A stretch of 64,000 nucleotides of DNA from contig JAPFFF010000006.1 in the NCBI GenBank assembly GCA_039105265.1, forward strand, positions 744,001 to 808,000. The letters are read 5' to 3'. Positions 18,567 to 27,930 of this stretch are shown here, piece after piece; positions within the stretch are counted from its first letter, which is position 1; the number at the start of each line of letters is the position of its first letter. The notes beneath the pieces were generated by a model that was not told where the DNA came from, ran no database searches, and saw only the letters and a program-made list of their open reading frames with translations. This stretch comes from Tritrichomonas musculus (Eukaryota; Parabasalia; Tritrichomonadida; Tritrichomonadidae). The position numbers and the translations under genes are program-made.

Positions 18567-19553
18567 ATGAATTCAAGGAATCATCCCTCAATTGGTTTTT
18601 TCCGTGATAGAATGACCCAGCTTTCGAGTATCAGGAATGCATGTCAGCATGCATCTCCTGATACAAGTATGGGAACAAGGCTTATTGGTCCTGATGGAGC
18701 TGGTCAACGAGCTGATAGTTCTATACTACAACGCTCTAGTGCAATTGAATCGCAATTTCTCGAAATTGAGCAAAATTTAAATTCGCTTAATGAATTATAT
18801 AATAATCGTATAGCCGCATTATCTTCTTTTTCTAACGAGATTTCAATTGAATCAAACATTGAAGCATTAACATCGCAAATTACAAGGATGCTCACTAATC
18901 TCAAAAATCGAATCGTTGAAAGAGACCCTTCTGTGAGCAATACACAAGAAGCAGCCAGAATTTCTGCAAACATGAAAAAAGGATATCTTGCGCGTATGCG
19001 TGACATATCAATTCGTTTCAGAGAAATGCAAACTAATTACTTAAAACGATTAAATGCAATTAAATCAAAAGCAGAAAAATCCTCAATTTCAGAATCAATT
19101 GATGATACAAATAGCATAGAATTTGATGATTTGAATGATATAGCCTTTACAGGAAATCAAAATTTGCAAGTAATGGAAAATGAAATGGCAGTTCAACGAA
19201 GGAATGAAGAAATTGAGCGTCTTAGGCGCCAATTGGAAGAAATTAAAGGTCTCTTTTTCGATTTGTCTCAACTTATTCAAGAGCAAGGGACCATTCTTGA
19301 TAGAATTGATAATAACCTCAGCCGAGCTCTTGATGAAGTTAAAGAAGGAAATAAGGAATTGGATAAAGCTGAAAAGGACCAAAAATCAAAAGGATTTTAT
19401 ATTTATTTGATTGCTATGCTTATTTTAATTATTATTCTTGGAACTATAATTATTATCAGGAAAGCTAAAAAGAAGAAAAGCCAAAGTAATAATGATAATG
19501 ATAATAATACCCCACCACCTGATAAAAATACAACTTCTCTTTGGAGATATTAA
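18567..19553 (+). CDS. Syntaxin-16/Tlg2-type Qa-SNARE
   Basis: This 328-residue t-SNARE is likely of the trans-Golgi/endosome. The N-terminus FRDRMTQLSSIRNACQ resembles the syntaxin-16 start. A helical N-terminal (Habc-like) region is followed by FREMQTNYLKRL, typical of the group. The SNARE motif runs from about residue 210 to 265, with EIERLRRQL leading into LIQEQGTILDRIDNNL; Gln240 is the zero-layer residue. A transmembrane segment (YLIAMLILIIILGTIIII) lies near 277-298. Unlike most syntaxins, about 30 hydrophilic residues follow it, basic then Asn/Pro-rich; lumenal tails of this kind are known for Tlg2/syntaxin-16 members. Confidence 0.85.
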   Translation: MNSRNHPSIGFFRDRMTQLSSIRNACQHASPDTSMGTRLIGPDGAGQRADSSILQRSSAIESQFLEIEQNLNSLNELYNNRIAALSSFSNEISIESNIEALTSQITRMLTNLKNRIVERDPSVSNTQEAARISANMKKGYLARMRDISIRFREMQTNYLKRLNAIKSKAEKSSISESIDDTNSIEFDDLNDIAFTGNQNLQVMENEMAVQRRNEEIERLRRQLEEIKGLFFDLSQLIQEQGTILDRIDNNLSRALDEVKEGNKELDKAEKDQKSKGFYIYLIAMLILIIILGTIIIIRKAKKKKSQSNNDNDNNTPPPDKNTTSLWRY

Positions 19554-20265
19554 AAAAAATATTTTATTTTTTTAAATCACTCTAAATAATTTATATCTTG
19601 TCCTACCCTGCTTTTTAAATTGAAAAAAAAAATCATATTGTTTCATATATGTTCAATATTTCAAATAGCTTTGCCAGATATCCATACAGAAAAATATTTT
19701 TATTTGATATTTCCATATTTAAATTTGGTATTTGCTTTTACAGAATATATGTTTAGCTGTTTAATGAAATACTTCGCAAGAAAATGATGAAAATAATAAC
19801 AAAATTTTTGAGAATAATATTTTATTCTATCATTTTAAAAAGGAGTGTTAATATATTTTTATATTTGGGAATTTTTTATTGTCAAGATATAAAAATAATT
19901 TTTTAGAACATATTTAAATTTAAATTTATAATATATAATATTAATTTTGATATTCAATTCAGATATGACCAATATAAAAAAAAAAACGCTTTTTTATAAA
20001 ATTTTAAAATCTGATAATTCGTTATTAAATTCAATAAAATAAAAACGCCAAAATGTTTGATTGATTTTATTGTATTAGTTCTGATTTAAATGAAATTTTA
20101 AAAAATAAAAAAATATGCGTTTAAAAAAATAAATAGAAAATATTGGCGCCAATTTTCCCCGCCAAAAATTATGAAATAAAGAACTTTTTGAAATAATTTT
20201 GAAATGTTTATCAGGCCAATTATGGCTAATTGTTATTCGCTTTTTAAGGCCAAAACAAATTTTCA
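19554..20265. other. Promoter region of HMG-box gene
   Basis: This 712-base spacer is AT-rich apart from a GC cluster near 20143-20167 (listed separately) and a GGCCAATTATGGC-type patch near 20213-20226. No gene is seen. Confidence 0.55.
20143..20167. promoter_or_regulatory. Paired E2F-like sites upstream of HMG-box gene
   Basis: The palindrome TTGGCGCCAA (20143-20152) is followed at once by TTTTCCCCGCCAAAA (20153-20167), which on the minus strand reads TTTTGGCGGGGAAAA. Both resemble the E2F/DP consensus (TTTSSCGC). The pair lies about 100-120 bases before the ATG at 20266, in otherwise AT-rich DNA. The binding factor is inference. Confidence 0.35.
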
Positions 20266-20934
20266 ATGGTAGACAAGGTGCCGAAAACTCGAGTATCACC
20301 TTCTATGGATGAGCCACTACAAGATGAACATGATGAATCGACAAAACGTCCCCCTAACGCATATATGCTTTTTTGTATGAGGACACGTGAGAAGCTCCTT
20401 CAAAGAGAACCAGAACTAACTTATAAGTCTGTTATGAACAGGTTAGGTGAGCTCTGGAAAAATATGACGAAAGAAGAAACTCAACCTTATAAAGATGAAG
20501 CCAAAAGACTTCAAGCAGAATTCAAAGCTAAGTATCCGAATTACAAATATAAACCTCGAAAACCAAAAACAACTCATCAATCAACAAATCATATGACTCT
20601 TCCAGCCGGTATATCAAATGCAGAAGCTAGTTATTTAATGCTTCTAGGAGCGCAAACTTTATTAAACCAGAAAGGAACACAACAGCCAACAATTCCAAAT
20701 AACTCAGGCCAACCAGGTCAGCCTGTTCAACCAATTCAGATGTCACAGTTAAATCAAGTAGCTAATGCTATTAATGAAGTTTCTGATAAAAAAATGGAAA
20801 CTGTAAACTTACCTTTTACAACAGGTGAAATGCCAGTTCCGTTAGCAAATATCTCTCAATTACAGCCTTTTCAAAACGCGCCAAACAATATAGGTCACGT
20901 TCAAAATTATCCATGGAATCCGCCGAAGCAGTAA
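20266..20934 (+). CDS. HMG-box protein
   Basis: This 222-residue protein has a single HMG box at about residues 25-95: KRPPNAYMLFCMRTREKLL, then SVMNRLGELWKNMTKEE, PYKDEAKRLQAEFKAKYPNY and a basic exit KYKPRKPKTTH. The pattern (RPPNAYMLF, LGxxWKxM, YKYKPRKPK) is close to the sequence-specific SOX/MATA/Ste11 type rather than the abundant HMGB type. The C-terminal half is Gln/Pro/Asn-rich and may be a transactivation or interaction region. It is probably a nuclear DNA-binding regulator. Two E2F-like sites lie upstream. Confidence 0.88.
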   Translation: MVDKVPKTRVSPSMDEPLQDEHDESTKRPPNAYMLFCMRTREKLLQREPELTYKSVMNRLGELWKNMTKEETQPYKDEAKRLQAEFKAKYPNYKYKPRKPKTTHQSTNHMTLPAGISNAEASYLMLLGAQTLLNQKGTQQPTIPNNSGQPGQPVQPIQMSQLNQVANAINEVSDKKMETVNLPFTTGEMPVPLANISQLQPFQNAPNNIGHVQNYPWNPPKQ

Positions 20935-21072
20935 TTACTGTTTTAATAAACGTTATTAGACTAATTCGATATAGGAGATATGAAATAATTAATTTTTATT
21001 TATTATTAAGGTTTTGTCTAAAAAAAATTACTAAACTATTTGATTTTTAAGATATTTTAGATAAAGAATTAA

Positions 21073-22704
21073 TTAAAAAAGGTTTCTTGTTAAGAATATA
21101 ATTGGTAACAAAAGAATTAGGATTAATACAAATTTCTTTGTACCTAAAGAAAGATATATGACAGCAAGTCCCAAAACAATGCAGCCATATAATGTTATTT
21201 TGTTAATTGCTCCTTTGCCTTGAGCTGCTGGAACTTCTTGCCTTATTACGACGGTTTCACTTGTCTGTTTAGGTAAAGGTTCACTAGCCTTTGGAGGCAA
21301 AGGTTCATCTTTACTTGTACCAAAAGAAACTCTCTTGGCATAAAGGTCGTTTACTGGATCATTCGAAGGTCTAATAAATGTTTGATATCCTTTGAGAGTC
21401 TTTGTTTTTGCTTTAGAATCGCTTGGTCCTTTGGTTTTTGTGTTGTATTTTCGTGTTTTGGTCTTTTTAAGTGGAATTTGTACTTTGGCGGCTTTGTTTT
21501 CTTTTTGTTCTGTATTTTCTGATGGAGGTTGTGGTTTTTCTTCTATCTGTACTGTAGGAGCTTCAGGAGCTGGTTTTTCTGTAGACGGTGATTTCTCCAA
21601 TTCTTTTTGAGATTCTGGAGTTGATTCTGGTTTCTGCTCTATTTTTTCTTCTTTTTCAACTTCTGATTGTTGTTGTTTGTCATCTTCTGAATCTTTTACT
21701 CCAGCTGCGAACATAGTTTGATTACTGAAATTAAAGGTCTTTATTCCATCATCGTCATCATCGTTTGCTTCTTCTTCCTCTTCCTCTTCTTCCTCATATT
21801 CATCATCAACCAATTGTGAAAAATCAATTTCTTCTTTGATGAGATCTTCAAGAACTTGCATTCTATCAAGTTGATCGATCTGCTTTATAAATGGATCTTT
21901 AAGTAGCTGGTCGATTGAAGGTCGCAACCTTGGAGCGACGTTCATGCATCTTGTAACAAAATTTTGGAAAGCTGCTGAATGAGTGCTTCCTTGTCTGAAG
22001 CCAGGGAATCCATATTGTTGAATTTCAATCATTGCTCTGTTTGGTTCATATTCGCAATATGGAGGGCCGCCTTCAGCAAGTTCAACTGCTGTTGCTCCAA
22101 CACTCCATATATCAGCTGGAAATGTATATTTTTTGCCTATAGTGATAACTTCAGGAGCCATCCAATAAGGAGTACCAATTGTTGTAATTGTTGATAAAGT
22201 AACTGCATCTTCAGCAAATTGTCTTGATACACCAAAATCAGTGAGTTTCATTTCGCCAGTAGATGTTGCGAGAATATTTGCGGCCTTAATATCACGGTGG
22301 ACAATTCGTAATTTCTTATGTAAAAGATTCAATGCTGTGAGAAGATCATGCATTACAAAAGCAATTTGAGGTTCAGTAAGTGTCTTATCTCTGTAATCCA
22401 TAATATCTCTTAATGAGCCTCTATCACAAAAGTCCATTAAAACAGTTATTTTGCCTTTAAATATAATTTGTCCATAGTATTTAACAGCATAAGGGCTATT
22501 AATCTGCTTCATAATATTATTTTCTCGGTTTAAAGCTTGTTTATTTACTTCGGTTAAACTTTCCTCATTGATTTGCTTTCCTGCAAGTTTCAATCCTGTT
22601 GGAATGTGTTCCAGTTCATAAACGCATCCAAAGCCGCCTTTTCCGATAGTTCGAACTTCTTTGAATTCGGCGGGATCTGTTTTTTCATTAAAAGATATAT
22701 TCAT
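21073..22704 (-). CDS. STE20/MST-type Ser/Thr kinase with C-terminal membrane anchor
   Basis: This 543-residue protein has a complete, apparently active kinase domain at about residues 14-275: glycine loop GKGGFGCVYE, lysine in LAGKQI, HRDIKAANIL, DFGVSRQF and GTPYWMAPEV, the last typical of STE20/GCK kinases. The domain is followed by an acidic tract (EEEEEEEE then DDDDD, near 305-320) and a long Pro/Glu/Lys-rich low-complexity linker. The final 42 residues are strongly hydrophobic: ITLYGCIVLGLAVIYLSLG (about 502-520) and KFVLILILLLPIIFLTRNLF (about 523-543). This looks like a tail anchor or membrane hairpin with the kinase facing the cytosol. A membrane-tethered STE20 kinase is unusual for the family. 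Confidence 0.9.
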   Translation of the reverse strand: MNISFNEKTDPAEFKEVRTIGKGGFGCVYELEHIPTGLKLAGKQINEESLTEVNKQALNRENNIMKQINSPYAVKYYGQIIFKGKITVLMDFCDRGSLRDIMDYRDKTLTEPQIAFVMHDLLTALNLLHKKLRIVHRDIKAANILATSTGEMKLTDFGVSRQFAEDAVTLSTITTIGTPYWMAPEVITIGKKYTFPADIWSVGATAVELAEGGPPYCEYEPNRAMIEIQQYGFPGFRQGSTHSAAFQNFVTRCMNVAPRLRPSIDQLLKDPFIKQIDQLDRMQVLEDLIKEEIDFSQLVDDEYEEEEEEEEEANDDDDDGIKTFNFSNQTMFAAGVKDSEDDKQQQSEVEKEEKIEQKPESTPESQKELEKSPSTEKPAPEAPTVQIEEKPQPPSENTEQKENKAAKVQIPLKKTKTRKYNTKTKGPSDSKAKTKTLKGYQTFIRPSNDPVNDLYAKRVSFGTSKDEPLPPKASEPLPKQTSETVVIRQEVPAAQGKGAINKITLYGCIVLGLAVIYLSLGTKKFVLILILLLPIIFLTRNLF

Positions 22705-22710
22705 CTATAT

Positions 22711-22716
22711 TAGTGA
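22711..22716 (-). promoter_or_regulatory. Initiator-like motif TCACTA before kinase gene
   Basis: On the minus strand TCACTAATATAG leads directly into the ATG at 22704, with the A ten bases upstream. The spacing is the same as for the thioredoxin-like gene. Confidence 0.45.
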
Positions 22717-22908
22717 ATTGACTAATATAAACTAGAATCAATTTGAATAGTTTGTAAAAAAATTCATAGCTTTATTTCAAAATGATAATGCAAATAAGTT
22801 TTGAATTTTGAGAAAAAAAAAAATAAACAAAGAATCTAAAGAAGCAAATTGACGATAAAAATTGATCGAAATATAATTATGTTTTTAAACAAAATAACAA
22901 GGTTTTTA

Positions 22909-24075
22909 TTAATTCTTCTCAGACGTAATAAGAGGATATATTATTTCATTATTCTTACTCGTATTTCTTTTCTTTATGAGAGCAAATATAATAACAATAA
23001 TAATAATAACGCACAGCACTCCGCCAACGGCAGAGCATGTAATTATTATTATTTTTCGTTTTGAAGAACTAGATGATGGTGGAATATATCCATCACATAT
23101 CTCTGTATTAAGAAATTGAAAATCATATGTGTTTTCTGATGTATTTATTGAGCAATTTATAGTTTCCATTGGAAATCTTGTCGAAAAATGGTCAAATATG
23201 GAGTCTACAATTAATGTATGAACATTTTGAGCTTCATATAGAGTATAAAAATCAAGGGTGCCAGAATAATCAGCTGAATTCATCTGAAATATGAAGTTTG
23301 ATAAAGTAATATTGTCAACAAAAAAAACTGCAATTGCCTGTGGGAAAGGACTCTTTGTTCTCAAAGTATTATTTACAACATTAATGTAATTGAGAGTTCT
23401 CTGGTGAAATGATTGATCAATTAAATAATTAATACTAATAATGGATTCTCCAATATTATTTGCAAAAGTGCAAAATCCCATCAAAAGATCATCAGGCATA
23501 ATTGATATTCCAGCTGCATTATAAAAATTTAAATTATTTGACGAAGAGTTAACATAAGAAATGAATTGGGAGCCCCCAGCGGAATTTAGGGTAGAGCATG
23601 TAAACAAAGAATCGCCTGAATTGCAATCAACTATTGTAGACATATGAATAGAAAAGCTTTGATTTACGATTGAATGGAAAAATAGTCCGTACCGCGAAAA
23701 ACACTGAATAGCACAGCATTGATCGATTGAAGAATTTTTTACATTTAAATAAATAGCTCCTCCTTTCTTTTGGTAGCAGTTACAGTCATAAAATGAAGTT
23801 TGAAAAACAGAAAGCGTTGTTAGGTCATTATTAATTGAAATCGCGCCTCCATTGTCAAAGATATCACAAGAAATACTAGTAAATAAGCAGTTTTTTATCT
23901 GAATACAAAAGTCAGATTGAGGATTAAATAAAAGGCGTTGAGTTATTCGTTCATTTTCTATAACTTGGCAATCAGAATTTCGCGATAATGATTGCTGGAA
24001 AAGTAAACTCAACCACAATATATGAAAAAAAGGAAGTATGTAATATTTCATTATAAAATAAAATTTTACGAGCAT
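22909..24075 (-). CDS. Pmp-like parallel beta-helix surface protein
   Basis: This 388-residue type I membrane protein starts with a signal peptide; the ATG at residue 9 (24051) gives the cleaner start MKYYILPFFHILWLSLLF and may be the true one. The ectodomain has beta-helix rungs of the polymorphic-membrane-protein type, with GGAISINNDL and GGAIYLNVK (the GGAI motif), many Asn-X-Ser/Thr sites and Cys residues. A Ser-rich stretch (PPSSSSSS) precedes a basic stop-transfer and a single transmembrane helix (IIIITCSAVGGVLCVIIIIVII, about 345-368), then a short cytosolic tail ending in YPLITSEKN. Pmp-like proteins are a known large trichomonad surface family. A role in contact with host cells or bacteria is inference. 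Confidence 0.75.
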   Translation of the reverse strand: MLVKFYFIMKYYILPFFHILWLSLLFQQSLSRNSDCQVIENERITQRLLFNPQSDFCIQIKNCLFTSISCDIFDNGGAISINNDLTTLSVFQTSFYDCNCYQKKGGAIYLNVKNSSIDQCCAIQCFSRYGLFFHSIVNQSFSIHMSTIVDCNSGDSLFTCSTLNSAGGSQFISYVNSSSNNLNFYNAAGISIMPDDLLMGFCTFANNIGESIISINYLIDQSFHQRTLNYINVVNNTLRTKSPFPQAIAVFFVDNITLSNFIFQMNSADYSGTLDFYTLYEAQNVHTLIVDSIFDHFSTRFPMETINCSINTSENTYDFQFLNTEICDGYIPPSSSSSKRKIIIITCSAVGGVLCVIIIIVIIFALIKKRNTSKNNEIIYPLITSEKN

Positions 24076-24383
24076 TTTGAAAAAGTTACTTTAACAATCA
24101 ATTGATGATTAATATGTGAAAACAATCTTGCCTTCTTGATTATTGGCCAAAATCCTTTCCCTATTACAACCAAAATAGTCAAGCCAATCTTACCCAATGA
24201 ATTAAAAACTATAGTCATTGAACTAAATATCTTTTTCGATTTTTAAAAATAAAATGAATTAGTAGTAATAAAAATATTATTAAAGCACTACATTATTTTT
24301 AATATTTGATTTAGTTAACATATATTTCAAGAAGAATAACCCTTATCATGAAAATTTGAGAATTATTACTGATAAAAATAATA
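24076..24383. other. Intergenic, nothing recognised
   Basis: This 308-base AT-rich spacer is the upstream region of the Pmp-like gene and the downstream region of the small gene at 24384. No gene or structure was seen. Confidence 0.5.
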
Positions 24384-24710
24384 TTAATATGGATGATCTG
24401 GGACACCTCTTCTTGGTCCTTCATTTCCAGTTGGAGGAAGCAAGCCTCTCTGTCTCAATTCTTCATTGATTTGTCGAAGAGCTTGTTCTGCGTCTTTCTT
24501 TGGTCTTTCATCTTCAGGTGGTGCGCTTATCAATGGAGGCTCTTCAACATTAATTTCACTTGATGTCTGTTGTTCTAAATTAATCTGAGATTCTCGAAGA
24601 GGAATCATTAAAGCAGAACGGATAGCATTTACTTCTGCAGGAATAGTATCTATAACTGGTTGCTTAGCATTCCTCAATAAATTTCGATATTTTTCTGATT
24701 CAGCATTCAT
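24384..24710 (-). CDS. Small hypothetical protein (108 aa)
   Basis: Not recognised. It begins MNAESEKYRNLLRNAKQ, has a charged helical first third, a Pro/Glu-rich middle (EEPPLISAPPEDERPKK), a second amphipathic helix (AEQALRQINEELRQRGLLP) and a Pro/Arg-rich end. No signal peptide, membrane segment or metal site is seen. The codon composition is clearly coding-like against the AT-rich surroundings. TCATTA lies directly before the ATG on the minus strand. Confidence 0.6.
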   Translation of the reverse strand: MNAESEKYRNLLRNAKQPVIDTIPAEVNAIRSALMIPLRESQINLEQQTSSEINVEEPPLISAPPEDERPKKDAEQALRQINEELRQRGLLPPTGNEGPRRGVPDHPY

Positions 24711-25489
24711 TAATGAATTTCTATTAAGTCAAATTTTTGAAAATTTTCTATATGTTGAAATCTTCACTTGACAAAAAACAGAAATTTGAGAGAAAAATCG
24801 GTAAATATGATAAATATTGAAATCTTTTAAATAAAATGGTATTAAACATTTTACTATAGAATTAAAAATTATATTATTTGTAACAGTTCTTATTTTAAGG
24901 CAAGGATATAAACACTTTTAATTAGTCTTTTCTCAAAAAGTTCTATTTAATTTTTAATTCTAAGATGGCCAATCTTTGATGGGCTTTAATATCACTAAAA
25001 AAGATGTCAAAACGATGATGAAACTAGTTCAAATTGGTATTTAAATAAACAGAATCTGTTTAACAAAAAAAAAAAAAAAATATATTGTTTATAGTTTAAA
25101 ACTACACAATAAGTTATTTATTAATAGAAAGGAATTGGCTATATGTGAAAAATTATTATGATTCGAATCGAATATGACAGAAAGAAGATTTAAATTTCGC
25201 ATTATGAAAGGTATGGAAACTTCCATCCACTCGACAGATCATTTTTATTTCAAAATATAATTTTTTAATGATAGTATTAATGATAAATATAATATAAAAA
25301 AGGAATGTTTTTCGAGAGGAATTTAAGATAAAGATAGATTATTTTTTTCCAAAAAATTGAATCCAAATCTGGCTATTTTAATTCAAAAAAAAATATTATT
25401 ATTTTTATTTTATTATTACTTTTTCAAATATAATTATATAAATATATTATATTTTGTACCGAAATAACGCGTAATTCGTTGGATTGATA
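24711..25489. other. AT-rich spacer left of the mobile region
   Basis: This holds long A runs and no convincing gene. It contains AAAGGTATGGAAACT at 25207-25221, of which inverted or related copies occur at 33352-33366 and 37591-37603. Confidence 0.5.
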
Positions 25490-25578
25490 TTTCATATCAC
25501 AAGTGATATGAGCCAATTTGACCTAACAGGTAAATTTTTTTTGACCTAAAAGATGAATTTATTTTTTCCAAAAGTTAT

Positions 25579-26253
25579 ATGAGTTTCTTTGAGAAATTGT
25601 TTCATATTTTTCCTCACATTGATATTTCAAATTCAATTCCCAGTTCTTTTAAACCATCTTTTCAATTCAAAAATGATGAACAAAATAGAATCTTTAAGAA
25701 ATTAAAAAAACATTTAGATTTGTTAGGAAATTATTTGCTGGACAACACACAGCAAAGTTCCCAAATTTTACCAAATAAAAGCGATTCGCAAAGCAAATCT
25801 CTAGAAGATTTTAACAAATCATGGATAACTAAACCAAATAGAGATAATTGTTTCATAATTTCTTTCCCTAAATCTCAAACAAGCTCTCCGATTTTACAAA
25901 CTAACAGTGATTTACATAACAATTCTCTTTTAAATTCGAACGCTTCGTTATCAAACAAACAAACTCAAGATAATTCTTTCACAATATCTTTCATTAAATC
26001 TCAAACAAGCTCTCCGATTTTACAAACTAACAGTGATTTACATAACAATTCTCTTTTAAATTCGAACGCTTCGTTATCAAACAAACAAACTCAAGATAAT
26101 TCTTTCATAATATCTTTCACTAAATCTCAAGCAAGCTCTCCGATTTTGCATAAAAAATATAGTGAAGAATCATTCATAAATTCAAATAAATTAATAAACA
26201 AATCTAATTGTAATAACAATATTTATTCTAATAATGATCAAAAAACTAGATAA
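25579..26253 (+). CDS. Repeat-ORF protein inside the fold-back element (224 aa)
   Basis: Starts at ATG 25579. The N-terminal 70 residues (MSFFEKLFHIFPHIDISNS and on) are unique; the rest holds Ser/Asn-rich 42-residue repeats containing SFxKSQTSSPILQTNSDLHN and LLNSNASLSNKQTQ. The two full copies are almost identical in DNA, with a partial third. No domain is recognised. It may be element-encoded, a captured host fragment, or untranslated open sequence; the exact 3n repeat length favours past selection for an open frame. The ORF lies wholly between the terminal inverted repeats. Confidence 0.4.
   Translation: MSFFEKLFHIFPHIDISNSIPSSFKPSFQFKNDEQNRIFKKLKKHLDLLGNYLLDNTQQSSQILPNKSDSQSKSLEDFNKSWITKPNRDNCFIISFPKSQTSSPILQTNSDLHNNSLLNSNASLSNKQTQDNSFTISFIKSQTSSPILQTNSDLHNNSLLNSNASLSNKQTQDNSFIISFTKSQASSPILHKKYSEESFINSNKLINKSNCNNNIYSNNDQKTR
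25861..26150 (+). repeat. 126-bp (42-codon) direct repeats
   Basis: Equivalent points lie at 25861, 25987 and 26113, giving an exact period of 126 bases. There are two full copies and a truncated third, which ends after SPILHKK. They differ by only a few bases, so the duplication is recent. Confidence 0.85.
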
Positions 26254-26302
26254 ATCTATGAATAATAAAAATAAATCATTTGATTATAAGAAAAATAAAA
26301 TG

Positions 26303-26530
26303 TGTTGGAATTTAAAAGAGAATTGTTATGTAAATCACTGTTAGTTTGTAAAATCGGAGAGCTTGTTTGAGATTTAGTGAAAGATATTGTGAAAGAATTA
26401 ACTTGAGTTTGTTTGTTTGATAACGAAGCGTTCGAATTTAAAAGAGAATTGTTATGTAAATCACTGTTAGTTTGTAAAATCGGAGAACTTGTTTGAGATT
26501 TAGTGAAAGAAATGGTGAAAGAATTTATGC
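26303..26530 (-). pseudogene. Inverted, broken copies of the 126-bp repeats
   Basis: Read on the minus strand this encodes NSFTISFTKSQTSSPILQ and LLNSNASLSNKQTQ again, about 1.8 repeat units. A TAA lies just upstream in frame and there is no ATG, so it is not an independent gene. It pairs with the repeats at 25861-26150, so a transcript through both would fold into a hairpin with a stem of about 230 bp. Confidence 0.75.
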
Positions 26531-26626
26531 TTTATATATAAATTTTTTTTAATAATTTAACCTATTTGGTGAAAAAAATTCGCCTACTATGGTCAAAATA
26601 AATTTCATATCATATGTGATATGAAG

Positions 26627-26940
26627 TATACAAAAAATTGATAACATCATATAAGATCTCGAAATCCTATCGAAAAACATGGCCTTTTTTTTATTTTATT
26701 TTCTAATAAATAAAAAAATGAAGAACATATAAAAATACTAAAAACTTTTGTCGACTCGTTCTTTTTCAAATTGATTTTTTCTAAAAAAAACATTTTTTTC
26801 TTATTACATATTTTATATGATTTGAATTCAGTACTTTCATGCTATTATTAAGTATGTTAAGAATCCGTAGGATCAATATTATACATGTATTAAATTTTGA
26901 TGAGGAATTTTTGTTGATCAAAAAATTCAAATTTTAACAT
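26627..26940. other. Spacer between the two mobile elements
   Basis: AT-rich DNA of about 310 bases with no gene recognised; it ends in the T-rich target site of the larger element. Confidence 0.5.
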
Positions 26941-26949
26941 TTTTTTGTT
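26941..26949. repeat. Target-site duplication, left copy (TTTTTTGTT)
   Basis: Nine bases identical to 33191-33199, directly outside the element ends. Nine bp is typical of Mutator-like elements. The sequence is T-rich, so a chance match is less unlikely than for a mixed 9-mer. Confidence 0.75.
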
Positions 26950-27930
26950 GGCGAAGTGACAAACTATAGAAAAAGTTACACCATTTTTTTCTGAGGAAAA
27001 TTCGTTATTCTGACTTTTTGAGTTAATTGAGAAGGCATACAAAAAGTTCTAAAATTTTCTTGTAAAGTTTTGAAAAAGTTCACTAAGATAAAACCATGAA
27101 AAAGCGCCATTTTTATAGAACTAAACCAATCAAAGAAACCGAGATGACGACATTGCCGCCCATAGCAAGACCACGATCAGCAATGCTTAGCAGCTAGCTG
27201 GTTGTAACTGCGGCGAGTCGTCATCCGGACAAAGATATCGCGATTTCATCCGGAAGATCTGGAATGACGACATTGCCGCCCATAGCAAGACCACGATCAG
27301 CAATGCTTAGCAGCTAGCTGGTTGTAACTGCGGCGAGTCGTCATCCGGACAAAGATATCGCGATTTCATCCGGAAGATCTGGAATGACGACATTGCCGCC
27401 CATAGCAAGACCACGATCAGCAATGCTTAGCAGCTAGCTGGTTGTAACTGCGGCGAGTCGTCATCCGGACAAAGATATCACGATTTCATCCGGAAGATCT
27501 GGAATGACGACATTGCCGCCCATAGCAAGACCACGATCAGCAATGCTTAGCAGCTGGCTGGTTGTAACTGCGGCGAGTCGTCATCCGGACAAAGATATCG
27601 CGATTTCATCCGGAAGATCTGGAATGACGACATTGCCGCCCATAGGACGACCACGGTGGCAATAAAAAGATGAAAATAAAACAAACAAAAAACAAACAAA
27701 ATTGATTATTTAATATTATTATTACGATTTTTTAATTTTTTTATTTTGATAAAGCTTATTTAAAATATTCTGAGTCTTCTCAGAAATTTGTTAAATTTTT
27801 TTTTTTATAAATATATATAACTTTTTGAAAGAATTATGGTCTTTTTATATTTATGGAAGAAGACCAAAATCTTTATTATTCAGCGAAATATCTATCTCAT
27901 ACGCAAAGACCTAATTCTTTAAAAGATAAA
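26950..27930. repeat. Left terminal inverted repeat of the MULE
   Basis: In order from the tip it holds 96 unique bases, the shared arm start, four 120-bp repeats plus a partial, an AT-rich segment corresponding to the transposase leader, and the first 26 transposase codons (27853-27930). It is the inverse of 31970-33190, which has two more 120-bp units. Confidence 0.88.
27143..27646. repeat. 120-bp tandem array, left arm (4 units plus partial)
   Basis: The period is exactly 120 bases, starting GATGACGACATTGCCGCCCA. Units are GC-rich compared with the flanks and nearly identical; a G/A difference in GATATC(G/A)CGAT is the main variant. Each unit contains short palindromes (CAGCTAGCTG, TCCGGA twice) and GTCGTCATC near its middle inverse to its first bases. 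Unlike the other three arrays, the first unit here is the standard form. Confidence 0.9.

Larger units (their letters stand above)
25490..26626. mobile_element. TA-flanked fold-back element, probably non-autonomous
   Basis: The left end begins TTTCATATCAC-AA-GTGATATGA. The right end, read inward on the minus strand, begins CTTCATATCACATATGATATGA. The match continues imperfectly for about 60 bases (both have TTTGACC-like sequence inside), and each tip is itself palindromic. TA flanks both ends (25488-25489 and 26627-26628), as left by Tc1/mariner insertions. The interior holds a 224-codon ORF with 126-bp repeats and, on the right, the same repeats in inverted orientation. No transposase is present. 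Assignment to mariner is tentative because TA is a weak target-site signature. Confidence 0.5.
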
